The position numbers were made by a program, and so were the translations under genes. From assembly GCA_044226655.1 (NCBI GenBank), contig JBGAGO010000001.1:1178001-1242000 (forward strand): 64,000 nucleotides of DNA. Direction: 5' to 3'. Source of the DNA: JBEVOS01 sp044226655 (GTDB taxonomy: Bacteria; Pseudomonadota; Alphaproteobacteria; Caulobacterales; Aquidulcibacteraceae). This document shows positions 55,476-64,000 of this stretch, piece after piece. Positions within the stretch are counted from its first letter, which is position 1; each line of letters begins with the position of its first letter. The notes beneath the pieces are model-generated. The model worked only from the letters and a program-made list of their open reading frames with translations. It was not told the origin of the DNA and did not search any database.

Positions 55476-56533
55476 GCGCGCTGCACGATGCGGCCGCGCA
55501 TGGCGTCGCGCTGCTCGATCCGGAAACCGGCCATCAGCTCGCCGTGCGCGCCATGGCGCTGGGGCTCGGGCCGCGTGCGCGCGCCGATCAGTTTCCGCGC
55601 TTGGCGACGACGCTGGCGGGGTTGAGCCTGCCCAACCCGATCGGCCTCGCGGCGGGCTTCGACAAGAACGCGGTCGCGCCGGATGGGCTGCTCAGCGCCG
55701 GTTTCGGCTTCGTCGAATGCGGCACGGTCACGCCCTTGCCCCAAGACGGCAATCCGCGCCCGCGGCTCTTCCGCCTGCGCGCCGATCGCGCCGCCATCAA
55801 CCGCATGGGCTTCAACAATGACGGGCTCGATGCGTTCGCGGCGCGGCTCGCGGCGCGCAAACCGCGCGGCATCGTCGGCGCCAATGTCGGCGCCAACAAA
55901 GAGTCCAGCGATCGCGCGGCGGATTATGTGACGGGCATGATGCGCGTGTGGCCGCATGCGTCCTACGTCACCGCCAATGTCTCTTCGCCCAACACGCCGG
56001 GCCTGCGCGGCCTGCAGGAGCGCGGCGCGCTGGAAGATTTGCTGGGCCGCCTCAACGAAGCGCGTTCCCCGCTCGCCGCTGCGCATGGCCAGCGCCCGCT
56101 CTTCCTCAAAGTGGCGCCCGATCTCGATGACGCCGCGGTGCGCGACATCGTCGAATTGGCGCTGCGCTTTGGCTTGGACGGCTTGATCGTCTCCAACACC
56201 ACGATCGCGCGGCCGGGCTCGCTGATCGATCCGCAGAAGCGCGAGACGGGCGGGCTGTCTGGGCGGCCGCTCTTCACGCCATCCACGCAAATCCTCAAAC
56301 TCTTTGCGCAGGCGAGCGGCGGCAAGCTTGCACTGATCGGCGCCGGCGGCGTGGATTGCGGCGCGCAGGCGCTGGCCAAGATCAAAGCCGGCGCGCACGC
56401 CGTGCAGCTCTATACCGCCCTGGTCTATGAAGGGCCGGGGCTCGTCGCGCGCGTCGCCCGCAACCTCGCCGCGCGGCTGGAGGCGGAGGGCTTCGCGCAT
56501 GTCGCGGATGCGGTTGGCGCCGATCTGGCGTGA
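55472..56533 (+). CDS. pyrD: Quinone-dependent dihydroorotate dehydrogenase (class 2)
   Basis: Membrane-associated FMN enzyme, fourth step of pyrimidine synthesis. It has 353 residues with the class 2 N-terminal helix region. Seen are LSLPNPIGLAAGFDKNA, VECGTVTPLPQDGNPRPRLF, RMGFNNDG, catalytic serine in NVSSPNTPGLRGLQ, KVAPDL, VSNTTI and the FMN-phosphate loop GAGGVDCGAQALAKIKAGA. All motifs are present. Confidence 0.96.
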   Translation: MSALHDAAAHGVALLDPETGHQLAVRAMALGLGPRARADQFPRLATTLAGLSLPNPIGLAAGFDKNAVAPDGLLSAGFGFVECGTVTPLPQDGNPRPRLFRLRADRAAINRMGFNNDGLDAFAARLAARKPRGIVGANVGANKESSDRAADYVTGMMRVWPHASYVTANVSSPNTPGLRGLQERGALEDLLGRLNEARSPLAAAHGQRPLFLKVAPDLDDAAVRDIVELALRFGLDGLIVSNTTIARPGSLIDPQKRETGGLSGRPLFTPSTQILKLFAQASGGKLALIGAGGVDCGAQALAKIKAGAHAVQLYTALVYEGPGLVARVARNLAARLEAEGFAHVADAVGADLA

Positions 56534-56623
56534 GCGCTGCGCTTAGATTCGCGCCGCTGGGGCGCGCCATCGACCCGCCGCGCGCGTGCTGCGAGGTTCG
56601 CGCCCGAACGCAACAGGACGCCC

Positions 56624-57628
56624 ATGCCGCTGCGCATCGTCGATGATCCCGCCCAGCTCGACCAAGCCTACGCCGCGCTCAAAAGCGCGCTGACGGCATG
56701 GGCGGGACCCGGCGCGCATGCCTGGGCCGCGCAAGGAGGGCTCGAACCCGCGGGCGAGGGCGCAAGCTTCGCGCGGCGCGATGACGTGCATCTCTATCTC
56801 GAACGCACCGATGATCGGATCGCGATCGGCGTGGCGCTCACGGCGCATGATCGCGATCTGCTGCGCCTCGAATTCCTGCGCGATGCGCCCGCGCGCCGGA
56901 AGCGCCGCTTGGCGATCGCGGTCGAGGATGACGGCGCCTTCGCGCTGCTGATCTCGACGGAGGCTTTGGCCGATCAGGATATTCGCGATCCGCTGAAGCG
57001 CCTCGCCGGCGCGCCGCTGGCCAAGCGCGCGGACATCGGCGGACGCGATTTCGTGCTGCTGGCGCCGCTGGGCGAGCCGCGCATCGCCGATGCGCTCGCC
57101 GCGGTGGCGGGCCTCAGCCCGCATTTCGAGCGGCACATCGCGCAGCTCGGCGATCTCGCCGCCGGCGAAGACGCGCGCATGAAGACGGCGCTCTACGAAA
57201 TCTCACCGCGCGTGGCGCGCACGCACAAGGTCCAGCGCCGCGTCGTGGCCGCGCTGCATGAGAAGCTCGCGGGCGCCGGCTTCCAATTGGATGAAGCCGA
57301 GGCGGGTCCGCTCAAAGCCGATTTCGTGATGAGCCGGGGCGCGGAGTCACTGGTGTTCGAGATTCGCGGCGATGCGGAGATCGCCGACCTCGTGCGCGGT
57401 CTTGGTCAATTGACGCTGGTCGCGCCGAAAGGCGCATCGCTGACGCGCGTTCTTGTGTTACCCGCGCCGCGTCAGGACATTGGCCAGGCGATCGCCGCCT
57501 TCTATCCTGCGCTCGATGAGCTCAGCGTGAATGTGCTGCTCTATGATTTGAGCGACGCCGGCATGTCGTTTCATTTCGATCGGGTCGATGCGACCTTGCC
57601 GCGTGAAACCCGCGCGCTGTTCGCCTAA
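56624..57628 (+). CDS. Uncharacterised protein with possible PD-(D/E)xK-like C-terminal domain
   Basis: A 334-residue soluble protein. Residues 1-170 are a mixed alpha/beta domain I do not recognise. The C-terminal half has RTHKVQRRVVAALHEKLAGAGF, then LKADFVMSRGAESLVFEIRGDA and GLGQLTLVAPKG, followed by LVLPAPRQDIG. This order (helix, D233, E246-x-R248, GQL) resembles PD-(D/E)xK nuclease-like folds, but the usual lysine is an arginine, so activity is doubtful. It is alone between pyrD and mlaC. Confidence 0.55.
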   Translation: MPLRIVDDPAQLDQAYAALKSALTAWAGPGAHAWAAQGGLEPAGEGASFARRDDVHLYLERTDDRIAIGVALTAHDRDLLRLEFLRDAPARRKRRLAIAVEDDGAFALLISTEALADQDIRDPLKRLAGAPLAKRADIGGRDFVLLAPLGEPRIADALAAVAGLSPHFERHIAQLGDLAAGEDARMKTALYEISPRVARTHKVQRRVVAALHEKLAGAGFQLDEAEAGPLKADFVMSRGAESLVFEIRGDAEIADLVRGLGQLTLVAPKGASLTRVLVLPAPRQDIGQAIAAFYPALDELSVNVLLYDLSDAGMSFHFDRVDATLPRETRALFA

Positions 57629-57684
57629 CGCAAACGGCCCACGCATCGCGCAGGCCGCCTCGTCTTCACTCCAATGTGAAAATC

Positions 57685-58353
57685 TTACGTCGCGCGCGAA
57701 CGAATGCGCGAGCGCATTTCAGCGGTCGAATTGCGCACGTTCGTAATCAGGGCGCGCACATCGCCGCGCGAACGGTCGAGCTGGGCCAGGAAATCGCGTT
57801 GCTGCTGCTGGGCGAGCCAGATCTCGTTGCCCTCAAGCACGAGCGAAACGTCCACGACCTTCCAGCCTTGGCCGTCGCGCAGAATGCGCCATTGCACCTG
57901 CATCGGACGCGAGTTCCTGCCGCGCGGCGCGATCTCGCTTTGCACGATCACGTCGCGGCCCTGGACGCGCTCGGTCGAGCCCGTCACGCGGATCTGGCTG
58001 CCGCGGAAGCGGTCCAGCTGATCTTCGTAAACGGCCATCGCGTAATCTTGGAACGTGCTCAGCCAATCGGTGCGCAATTGCGTATCTGCGCGCAAGGTGG
58101 CGCTGTAGCGGCCAAGCACGAAATTCGCGATCCGCGGCACGTCGGCGAATTCGCGCATCAGGCGGCCGAATTGCTCCTGGCGCGCCTGGGCGCTCGCCAC
58201 CGCGAGCGAGGTGATCGCCTGCTGGGCGTTGGCCTGGACATAGGATTCCGCTTCGGAATTGCGCGCCGCGTTCGCCGCGGGCGCCGCGATGGCGAAGGCC
58301 GCGCCGACAAAAGCTGCAAGCAGGCCTTGGCGAGTGAGAGATAGAGCCGTCAC
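57685..58353 (-). CDS. mlaC: MlaC-family phospholipid-binding periplasmic protein
   Basis: A 222-residue exported protein (signal peptide through ANA near residue 29) of the Ttg2D/MlaC family, which carries phospholipids between outer and inner membranes. Typical segments are AITSLAVASAQARQEQFGRLMREFADVPRIANFVLG (seen as a helical pattern with DVPRIANFVLGRY) and VQWRILRDGQGWKVVDVSLVLEG. The start is GTG at 58353, overlapping the mlaA stop by 4 nt. The mlaFED inner-membrane genes are not in the window. Confidence 0.88.
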   Translation of the reverse strand: MTALSLTRQGLLAAFVGAAFAIAAPAANAARNSEAESYVQANAQQAITSLAVASAQARQEQFGRLMREFADVPRIANFVLGRYSATLRADTQLRTDWLSTFQDYAMAVYEDQLDRFRGSQIRVTGSTERVQGRDVIVQSEIAPRGRNSRPMQVQWRILRDGQGWKVVDVSLVLEGNEIWLAQQQQRDFLAQLDRSRGDVRALITNVRNSTAEMRSRIRSRAT

Positions 58354-59186
58354 TGTACTTTCCCCTGTGCACCCTCTCCAACAGAGTCGGGTTGGCTCGG
58401 TTCCGGGACCGCTGCTGGTTCAGATGGTATGGCTTCGAAATCTGGCAAGTCTTGGACGTCCTGAAGGCCGTTTCTAATCGCGCTTTCGCGCGACAAGGCG
58501 TACGTGCTCCGGATCGTGACATAGGGGTCGAGCGATGTCGCCCTGATGCTGTCGATCGGATCGAGCAGATCTTCGCGCGCCGAGACGCCGCCCACTATGA
58601 CCCGGGTCGCACGAAATTCGTCGTCGCCGTCGAATTTGGACCAGGTGAACGGGTCGAAGGCGAAATCGACGATCCGCCCCGCGCCATCGCGCACCGTCGT
58701 CGGGCCCAGCAGCGGCAGGTAGAGATAGGGGCCCGCGCCCACGCCCCAGACCGCCAGCGTCTGGCCGAAATCCTCGTCATGCCGTTCGATGCCCATATCT
58801 TCGGCAGCGTCGAACAGGCCGAAAAACCCGATCGTGGTGTTGATGCCGAAACGGCTCGCGGTTTGGCCTGCGCGATGGAATTCGCCCTGCAGCAGATCGT
58901 TAGCGAGGATCACGGGCGAGCGGAGATTGTTGAGGAAATTGCGCACGCCCGAGCGCAGCGGCGAGGGCGTCACGGCGCGATAGCCGCGCGCCACCGGCTC
59001 CAGCACGGCGCGGTCGATGCCGTCGTTCAGCCCATACATGGAGCGGTTGAAGCCTTCGGCCGGGTCGCGCACCGAGGCAGAGGAGGCATCCGCGGCCGCT
59101 TCCGCCGCGAGAGGCGCCGTCTCTTGCGCGACGGCGGGGGCGGCCAAACACGCCGCGGCGGCGAAACCGAGCAAAAGTGTGCGCAT
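58350..59186 (-). CDS. mlaA: MlaA/VacJ-family outer-membrane lipid asymmetry protein
   Basis: A 278-residue protein: signal peptide MRTLLLGFAAAACLAAPAVA, then the VacJ domain with DPAEGFNRSMYGLNDGIDRAVL, VRNFLNNLRSPVILANDLLQG, GFFGLFDAAEDMG, EDFGQTLAVWGVGAGPYLYLPLLGP. It removes mislocalised phospholipids from the outer leaflet with MlaC. The lipobox is poor (AAAC), so lipidation is uncertain. ATG 59186 is chosen over a TTG 21 nt upstream. Confidence 0.9.
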   Translation of the reverse strand: MRTLLLGFAAAACLAAPAVAQETAPLAAEAAADASSASVRDPAEGFNRSMYGLNDGIDRAVLEPVARGYRAVTPSPLRSGVRNFLNNLRSPVILANDLLQGEFHRAGQTASRFGINTTIGFFGLFDAAEDMGIERHDEDFGQTLAVWGVGAGPYLYLPLLGPTTVRDGAGRIVDFAFDPFTWSKFDGDDEFRATRVIVGGVSAREDLLDPIDSIRATSLDPYVTIRSTYALSRESAIRNGLQDVQDLPDFEAIPSEPAAVPEPSQPDSVGEGAQGKVQ

Positions 59187-59302
59187 GCGAAGAAATCCCG
59201 TCGGCAAGTATGAAGGGCGGTTCGGTTAATCAATGATTGGGGCGCGCCTATTCCGGGTAATGAATTCTTCGCTTGCGCGAAGGTGGCGAGAATGCCACAT
59301 AA

Positions 59303-59318
59303 AGATATGCTTATATCT
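59303..59318. promoter_or_regulatory. Palindrome overlapping the start of the ArsR-methyltransferase gene
   Basis: Perfect 6-bp arms AGATAT and ATATCT flank GCTT, within a longer AT-rich stretch (CATAAAGATATGCTTATATC). The ATG at 59307 lies inside the palindrome. A candidate -10 (CATAAA or TAAAGA) lies just upstream, so transcription may start at or next to the ATG. Confidence 0.65.
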
Positions 59319-60299
59319 CCGAAGCTATCGGAGCGGACGCTCTCGGCCGACCGCCTGGTCGCCGCGCTAAAGGCGGCGGGCGAGCCGACGCGGCTGCGCA
59401 TCCTGGCGCTGCTGGCGCAGGGCGAATTGGCCGTGGCGGAGCTGGCCTCCGCGCTGGCGCAGAGTCAGCCGCGCGTCAGCCGCCATTTGCGCCTGCTGAC
59501 GGAAGCGGGCCTCATCGAACGCGCGCCCGAAGGCGCCTGGGCGTTCTACCGGCTGGCCGGCGGCGCGCCGGCCGCGCTCATTCTATCGCTCTGCGCGTCG
59601 AACGATCCCGCCTTCGCGCAGGATGCGCGCCGGCTCGAAGCCATCCGCGCCACCCGCGACGCCGCGGCGGCGGCCTATTTCGAAGCCAACGCCGCCGATT
59701 GGGACCGCATCCGCACGCTGCATCTGCCCGAAGCCGATATCGAAGCCGCCGTGCTCGAGGCCGCTGGCCCAGGCCCGTTCGATCTAATGATCGATGCGGG
59801 CGTCGGCGCCGGCCGCATGATCGAGGTGTTCGCCGATCGCGTGCGCCGCGCCGAGGGCTTCGACACCAGCCCCAAAATGCTCGCTGTCGCGCGCGCGGCG
59901 TTGGATGACCTGCCGACGTCGAAAGCCGCCGTGCGCCTGGGCGATATCTACGATCCGCCGGCCGGCGAAGGCGCAGCCGATCTCGTCACCATCCATCACG
60001 TGCTGCACTTCCTCGCCGATCCCAAGCGCGCGATCCGCGAGAGCGCACGTCTGCTGCGCGCCGGCGGACGCCTGCTGATCATCGATTTCGCGCCGCACGG
60101 CCTCGAATTCCTGCGTGAGAAGCATGCCCACCGCCGCCTCGGCTTTTCCGATGGCGAGATCGCCAATTGGTGCGCGGAAGCTGGCGCGCCGCTCACGCGC
60201 ACCACCACGCTCGCGCCGCGCACGGGCGGCGGCGATGCGCTGACGGTGAAGATATGGACCGCGGACAAGCCCGCTTTGCGCGCGGAGAAGGCGGCATGA
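59307..60299 (+). CDS. ArsR-family regulator fused to SAM-dependent methyltransferase domain
   Basis: A 330-residue fusion: winged helix (LVAALKAAGEPTRLRILALLAQGELAVAELASALAQSQPRVSRHLRLL, i.e. an ArsR HTH) and a class I methyltransferase domain with motif I LMIDAGVGAGRMIEVFADR, and DLVTIHHVLHFLADPKRAIRESARLLRAGGRLLIIDFAPHG-like motif IV-VI. It opens the operon with metF and metH by 4-nt overlaps. It is likely a repressor that senses SAM or S-adenosylhomocysteine to tune methionine recycling; this is inference from context. ATG 59307 lies in the operator; starts at 59283 (GTG) and 59292 are alternatives. Confidence 0.85.
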   Translation: MLISPKLSERTLSADRLVAALKAAGEPTRLRILALLAQGELAVAELASALAQSQPRVSRHLRLLTEAGLIERAPEGAWAFYRLAGGAPAALILSLCASNDPAFAQDARRLEAIRATRDAAAAAYFEANAADWDRIRTLHLPEADIEAAVLEAAGPGPFDLMIDAGVGAGRMIEVFADRVRRAEGFDTSPKMLAVARAALDDLPTSKAAVRLGDIYDPPAGEGAADLVTIHHVLHFLADPKRAIRESARLLRAGGRLLIIDFAPHGLEFLREKHAHRRLGFSDGEIANWCAEAGAPLTRTTTLAPRTGGGDALTVKIWTADKPALRAEKAA

Positions 60300-61198
60300 C
60301 CTCGCTGTTCGATGGCGCCGACACCGGCCCGCTCAATCTCTCGTTCGAATTCTTCCCGCCGAAGACGCCGGAGCTGGAAGACAAGCTTTGGCGCGCCATT
60401 CGCCGGCTTGAAACGCTGGGCCCCCAATTCGTCTCCGTCACCTATGGCGCCGGCGGTACGACACGCGACCGTACGCACCGCACCGTCGCTCGCATCGTGG
60501 AAGAAACCGCGCTGAAGCCCGCCGCGCATCTCACCTGCGTCGGCGCCAGCCGCGATGAAATCGATGACGTGCTGCGCGCCTATTGGGAAGCGGGCGTGCG
60601 CCATCTGGTGGCGTTGCGCGGCGATCCGCCGGGCGGGGCGGGCGGAACCTACGCGCCGCGCGCCGATGGCTATGGCTATGCCGCCGATCTCGTCGCCGGC
60701 GCGCAAAAGGTCGCGCCGTTCGAAATTTTCGTCGCCTGCTATCCGGAGACGCATCCGGATTCGCCGACCTGGGATGCCGAGATCGACAATTTCAAGCGCA
60801 AGCTCGATGCGGGCGCCACGCGCGGCGTCACGCAATTCTTTTTCGAGGCCGAAACCTTTCTGCGCTTCCGCGACCGCTTGGCGAAGGCCGGCATCACCGC
60901 GCCGATTTCGCCCGGCGTGATGCCGGTGACGAATTTCGCCGGCGCCAAGCGCATGGCCGCGATGAGCGGCGCGACGATCCCGGATTGGTTCGCGCGGCTG
61001 TTCGACGGGCTCGATAAGGATCCTGAGACGCGCCAATTGGTGGCGGCGGCGCAGGCGGCCGAACTCTGCGCCAAGCTCGCGCGCGAAGGCGTGCGCGATT
61101 TTCACTTTTACACGTTGAACCGCGCCGAGCTGACGATCGCGATCTGCCGGATGCTGGGCGTGAAGACGGCAGCCCCGCCGTCGGAGGAGGCGGCATGA
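60296..61198 (+). CDS. metF: 5,10-methylenetetrahydrofolate reductase
   Basis: FAD-dependent reduction of methylene-THF to methyl-THF, the methyl donor for MetH. It has 300 residues, a TIM barrel with LSFEFFPPKTPELEDKLW, VTYGAGGTTRDRTH, LVALRGDPP and ISPGVMPVTNF. ATG at 60296 overlaps the regulator stop by 4 nt, and its own stop overlaps the next gene by 4 nt. It supplies substrate to the split MetH downstream. Confidence 0.95.
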   Translation: MTSLFDGADTGPLNLSFEFFPPKTPELEDKLWRAIRRLETLGPQFVSVTYGAGGTTRDRTHRTVARIVEETALKPAAHLTCVGASRDEIDDVLRAYWEAGVRHLVALRGDPPGGAGGTYAPRADGYGYAADLVAGAQKVAPFEIFVACYPETHPDSPTWDAEIDNFKRKLDAGATRGVTQFFFEAETFLRFRDRLAKAGITAPISPGVMPVTNFAGAKRMAAMSGATIPDWFARLFDGLDKDPETRQLVAAAQAAELCAKLAREGVRDFHFYTLNRAELTIAICRMLGVKTAAPPSEEAA

Positions 61199-62245
61199 GC
61201 ACGTTTGATGAGCGCATCGCGTATGCGAACGCTGAAATGAAGAAGCGCATCCTGGTGCTGGACGGCGCCTGGGGCGTGTTCCTGCAGGGCTTTCAGCTCT
61301 CGGAAGAGGATTATCGCGGCCAGCGCTTCCGCGATCACAATCGCCCGCTCAAAGGCGATCACGACGTGCTCAATCTCACGCGCCAGGATATCGTGCGCCA
61401 GGTGCATGACGCCTATATCGGCGCGGGCGTCGACATCACCTCCACCAACACCTTCAACGCCACCTCGATCAGCCAGGGCGATTATGCGCTGGAGCGCGAA
61501 GCGCGCGCGCTCAACGAAGCCGGCGCGCGGCTCGCGCGCGAAGCCTGCGATGCGGCTGAGGCGAAGGATGGCCGCATCCGTCTCGTCGCCGGTTCGCTCG
61601 GCCCGACCAACAAGACCTTGTCGCTCTCGCCCGACGTCAACGATCCCGCGCGCCGCGATGAAACCTTCGAAAGCATGGCGCAGGCGTACAAGGATCAAAC
61701 GCTCGGCCTCGTCGAAGGCGGCGCCGATATCCTGCTGATCGAAACCATTTTCGATACGCTCAACGCCAAAGCCGCGCTCTGGGGCGCGTGGGAAGCGTAT
61801 GACGAAACCGGCCGCGAGCTGCCGCTCTGGATTTCCGGCACGATCACCGATCGCTCCGGCCGCACGCTCTCGGGGCAAACCACCGAAGCGTTCTGGAATT
61901 CGATCCGCCATGCCAATCCCTGGGCCGTGGGTCTGAATTGCGCGCTCGGCCCCGCCGATATGCGCCCGTTCCTCGCCGACCTTGCGCGCGTCGCGGACTG
62001 CGCCGTCGCGGCGCATCCGAATGCGGGCCTGCCCAACGCGATGGGCGGCTATGACGAGACGCCGCATTCAATGGAGGCGCATTACGCCGAATGGGCGCGC
62101 GCGGGCCTCGTCAACATCCTCGGCGGCTGCTGTGGCACCACGCCCGATCACATCGCACATCTCGCGCACGCCGTCGAAGGCGTCGCGCCGCGCATCTTCG
62201 CGCCGCACGAAAAGAAGCTGCGCCTCGCAGGATTGGAGCCGTTCA

Positions 62246-62259
<14 letters not shown>
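61195..62259 (+). CDS. metH: Methionine synthase, homocysteine-binding half (split MetH)
   Basis: A 354-residue protein equal to the N-terminal module of cobalamin-dependent methionine synthase, the homocysteine S-methyltransferase barrel. ILVLDGAWGVFLQGF, ITSTNTFNATSISQ, LVAGSLGPTNKTLSLSPDVNDP and LLIETIFDTLNAKAAL are present. The zinc cysteines are in GLNCALGP and GGCCGTTPDH. The pterin, cobalamin and activation modules are in the next gene, which overlaps by 14 nt. In alphaproteobacteria MetH is often encoded as two genes like this. Confidence 0.94.

Positions 62260-64000
<1,741 letters not shown>

Overview
The window is a dense, GC-rich (about two thirds G+C) bacterial chromosome segment with many 4-nt start/stop overlaps. 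Gene content points to an alphaproteobacterium. The markers are a small SRP RNA just upstream of dnaX, the lgt / COG1565 methyltransferase / pgeF operon next to ubiK-ybjN-proC, a MarR plus OmpR-type regulator pair beside a branched-chain aminotransferase, DUF952-pyrD, and a two-gene metH behind metF and an ArsR-methyltransferase fusion. A Caulobacterales-like genome is my best guess, but I cannot prove the order from sequence alone. Nothing here looks like a prophage, an integrative element or an IS. No tRNA, rRNA or CRISPR array was seen. No gene-free stretch exceeds about 300 bases.

Layout. 0-7 kb: the N-terminal part of dnaX (minus), an SnoaL-like gene and the SRP RNA, then plus-strand def, a YbjN-like exported protein, a CADD/TenA-family gene, fmt and truA. 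7-14 kb: minus-strand dapE, a metallopeptidase-like protein, an SMP-30 hydrolase, dapD and an argB-DUF1036-HAD operon. 14-16.7 kb: a divergent persulfide-detoxification locus (Blh-like MBL hydrolase; BigR-like ArsR, rhodanese, TSUP exporter) around a 39-bp palindrome. 16.7-21.6 kb: an O-antigen ligase-like protein and ruvC, ruvA and ruvB (split by YCII and DUF4287 genes), then a ParDE-type toxin-antitoxin pair. 21.7-27.4 kb: an EmrB-type transporter, a TonB-C protein, a LysR/oxidoreductase pair and a TRIC-like channel. 27.6-35.2 kb: an ArsR plus two SRPBCC operon, prs, pgeF, an unusual DUF559-methyltransferase fusion, lgt, ubiK, ybjN and proC. 35-44.5 kb: small exported proteins, a GFA enzyme, threonine aldolase, an SDR/VOC pair, an ECF sigma operon, TetR and LysR regulators, a TorF-like porin and a histidine kinase. 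44.5-52 kb: a sugar-type transporter, a response regulator with MarR partner, ilvE, a second aminotransferase and pyk. 53-64 kb: an amidohydrolase, a LexA-fold repressor, DUF952-pyrD, an orphan nuclease-like protein, mlaC-mlaA and the methionine/SAM-cycle operon (ArsR-methyltransferase, metF, split metH).

The most unusual signal is a set of GC-rich intergenic elements bounded by palindromes. At least four families are present, and almost all copies sit within about 30 nt of a stop codon. One copy is translated: it forms a 60-residue linker joining a DUF559 endonuclease-like domain to the operonic COG1565 methyltransferase between lgt and pgeF. Another copy appears to supply the Shine-Dalgarno sequence of an aminotransferase gene. 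Other points of note are a CADD-type protein that keeps the residues expected of a self-sacrificing para-aminobenzoate synthase, and operators that lie on or right beside start codons, suggesting leaderless mRNAs.
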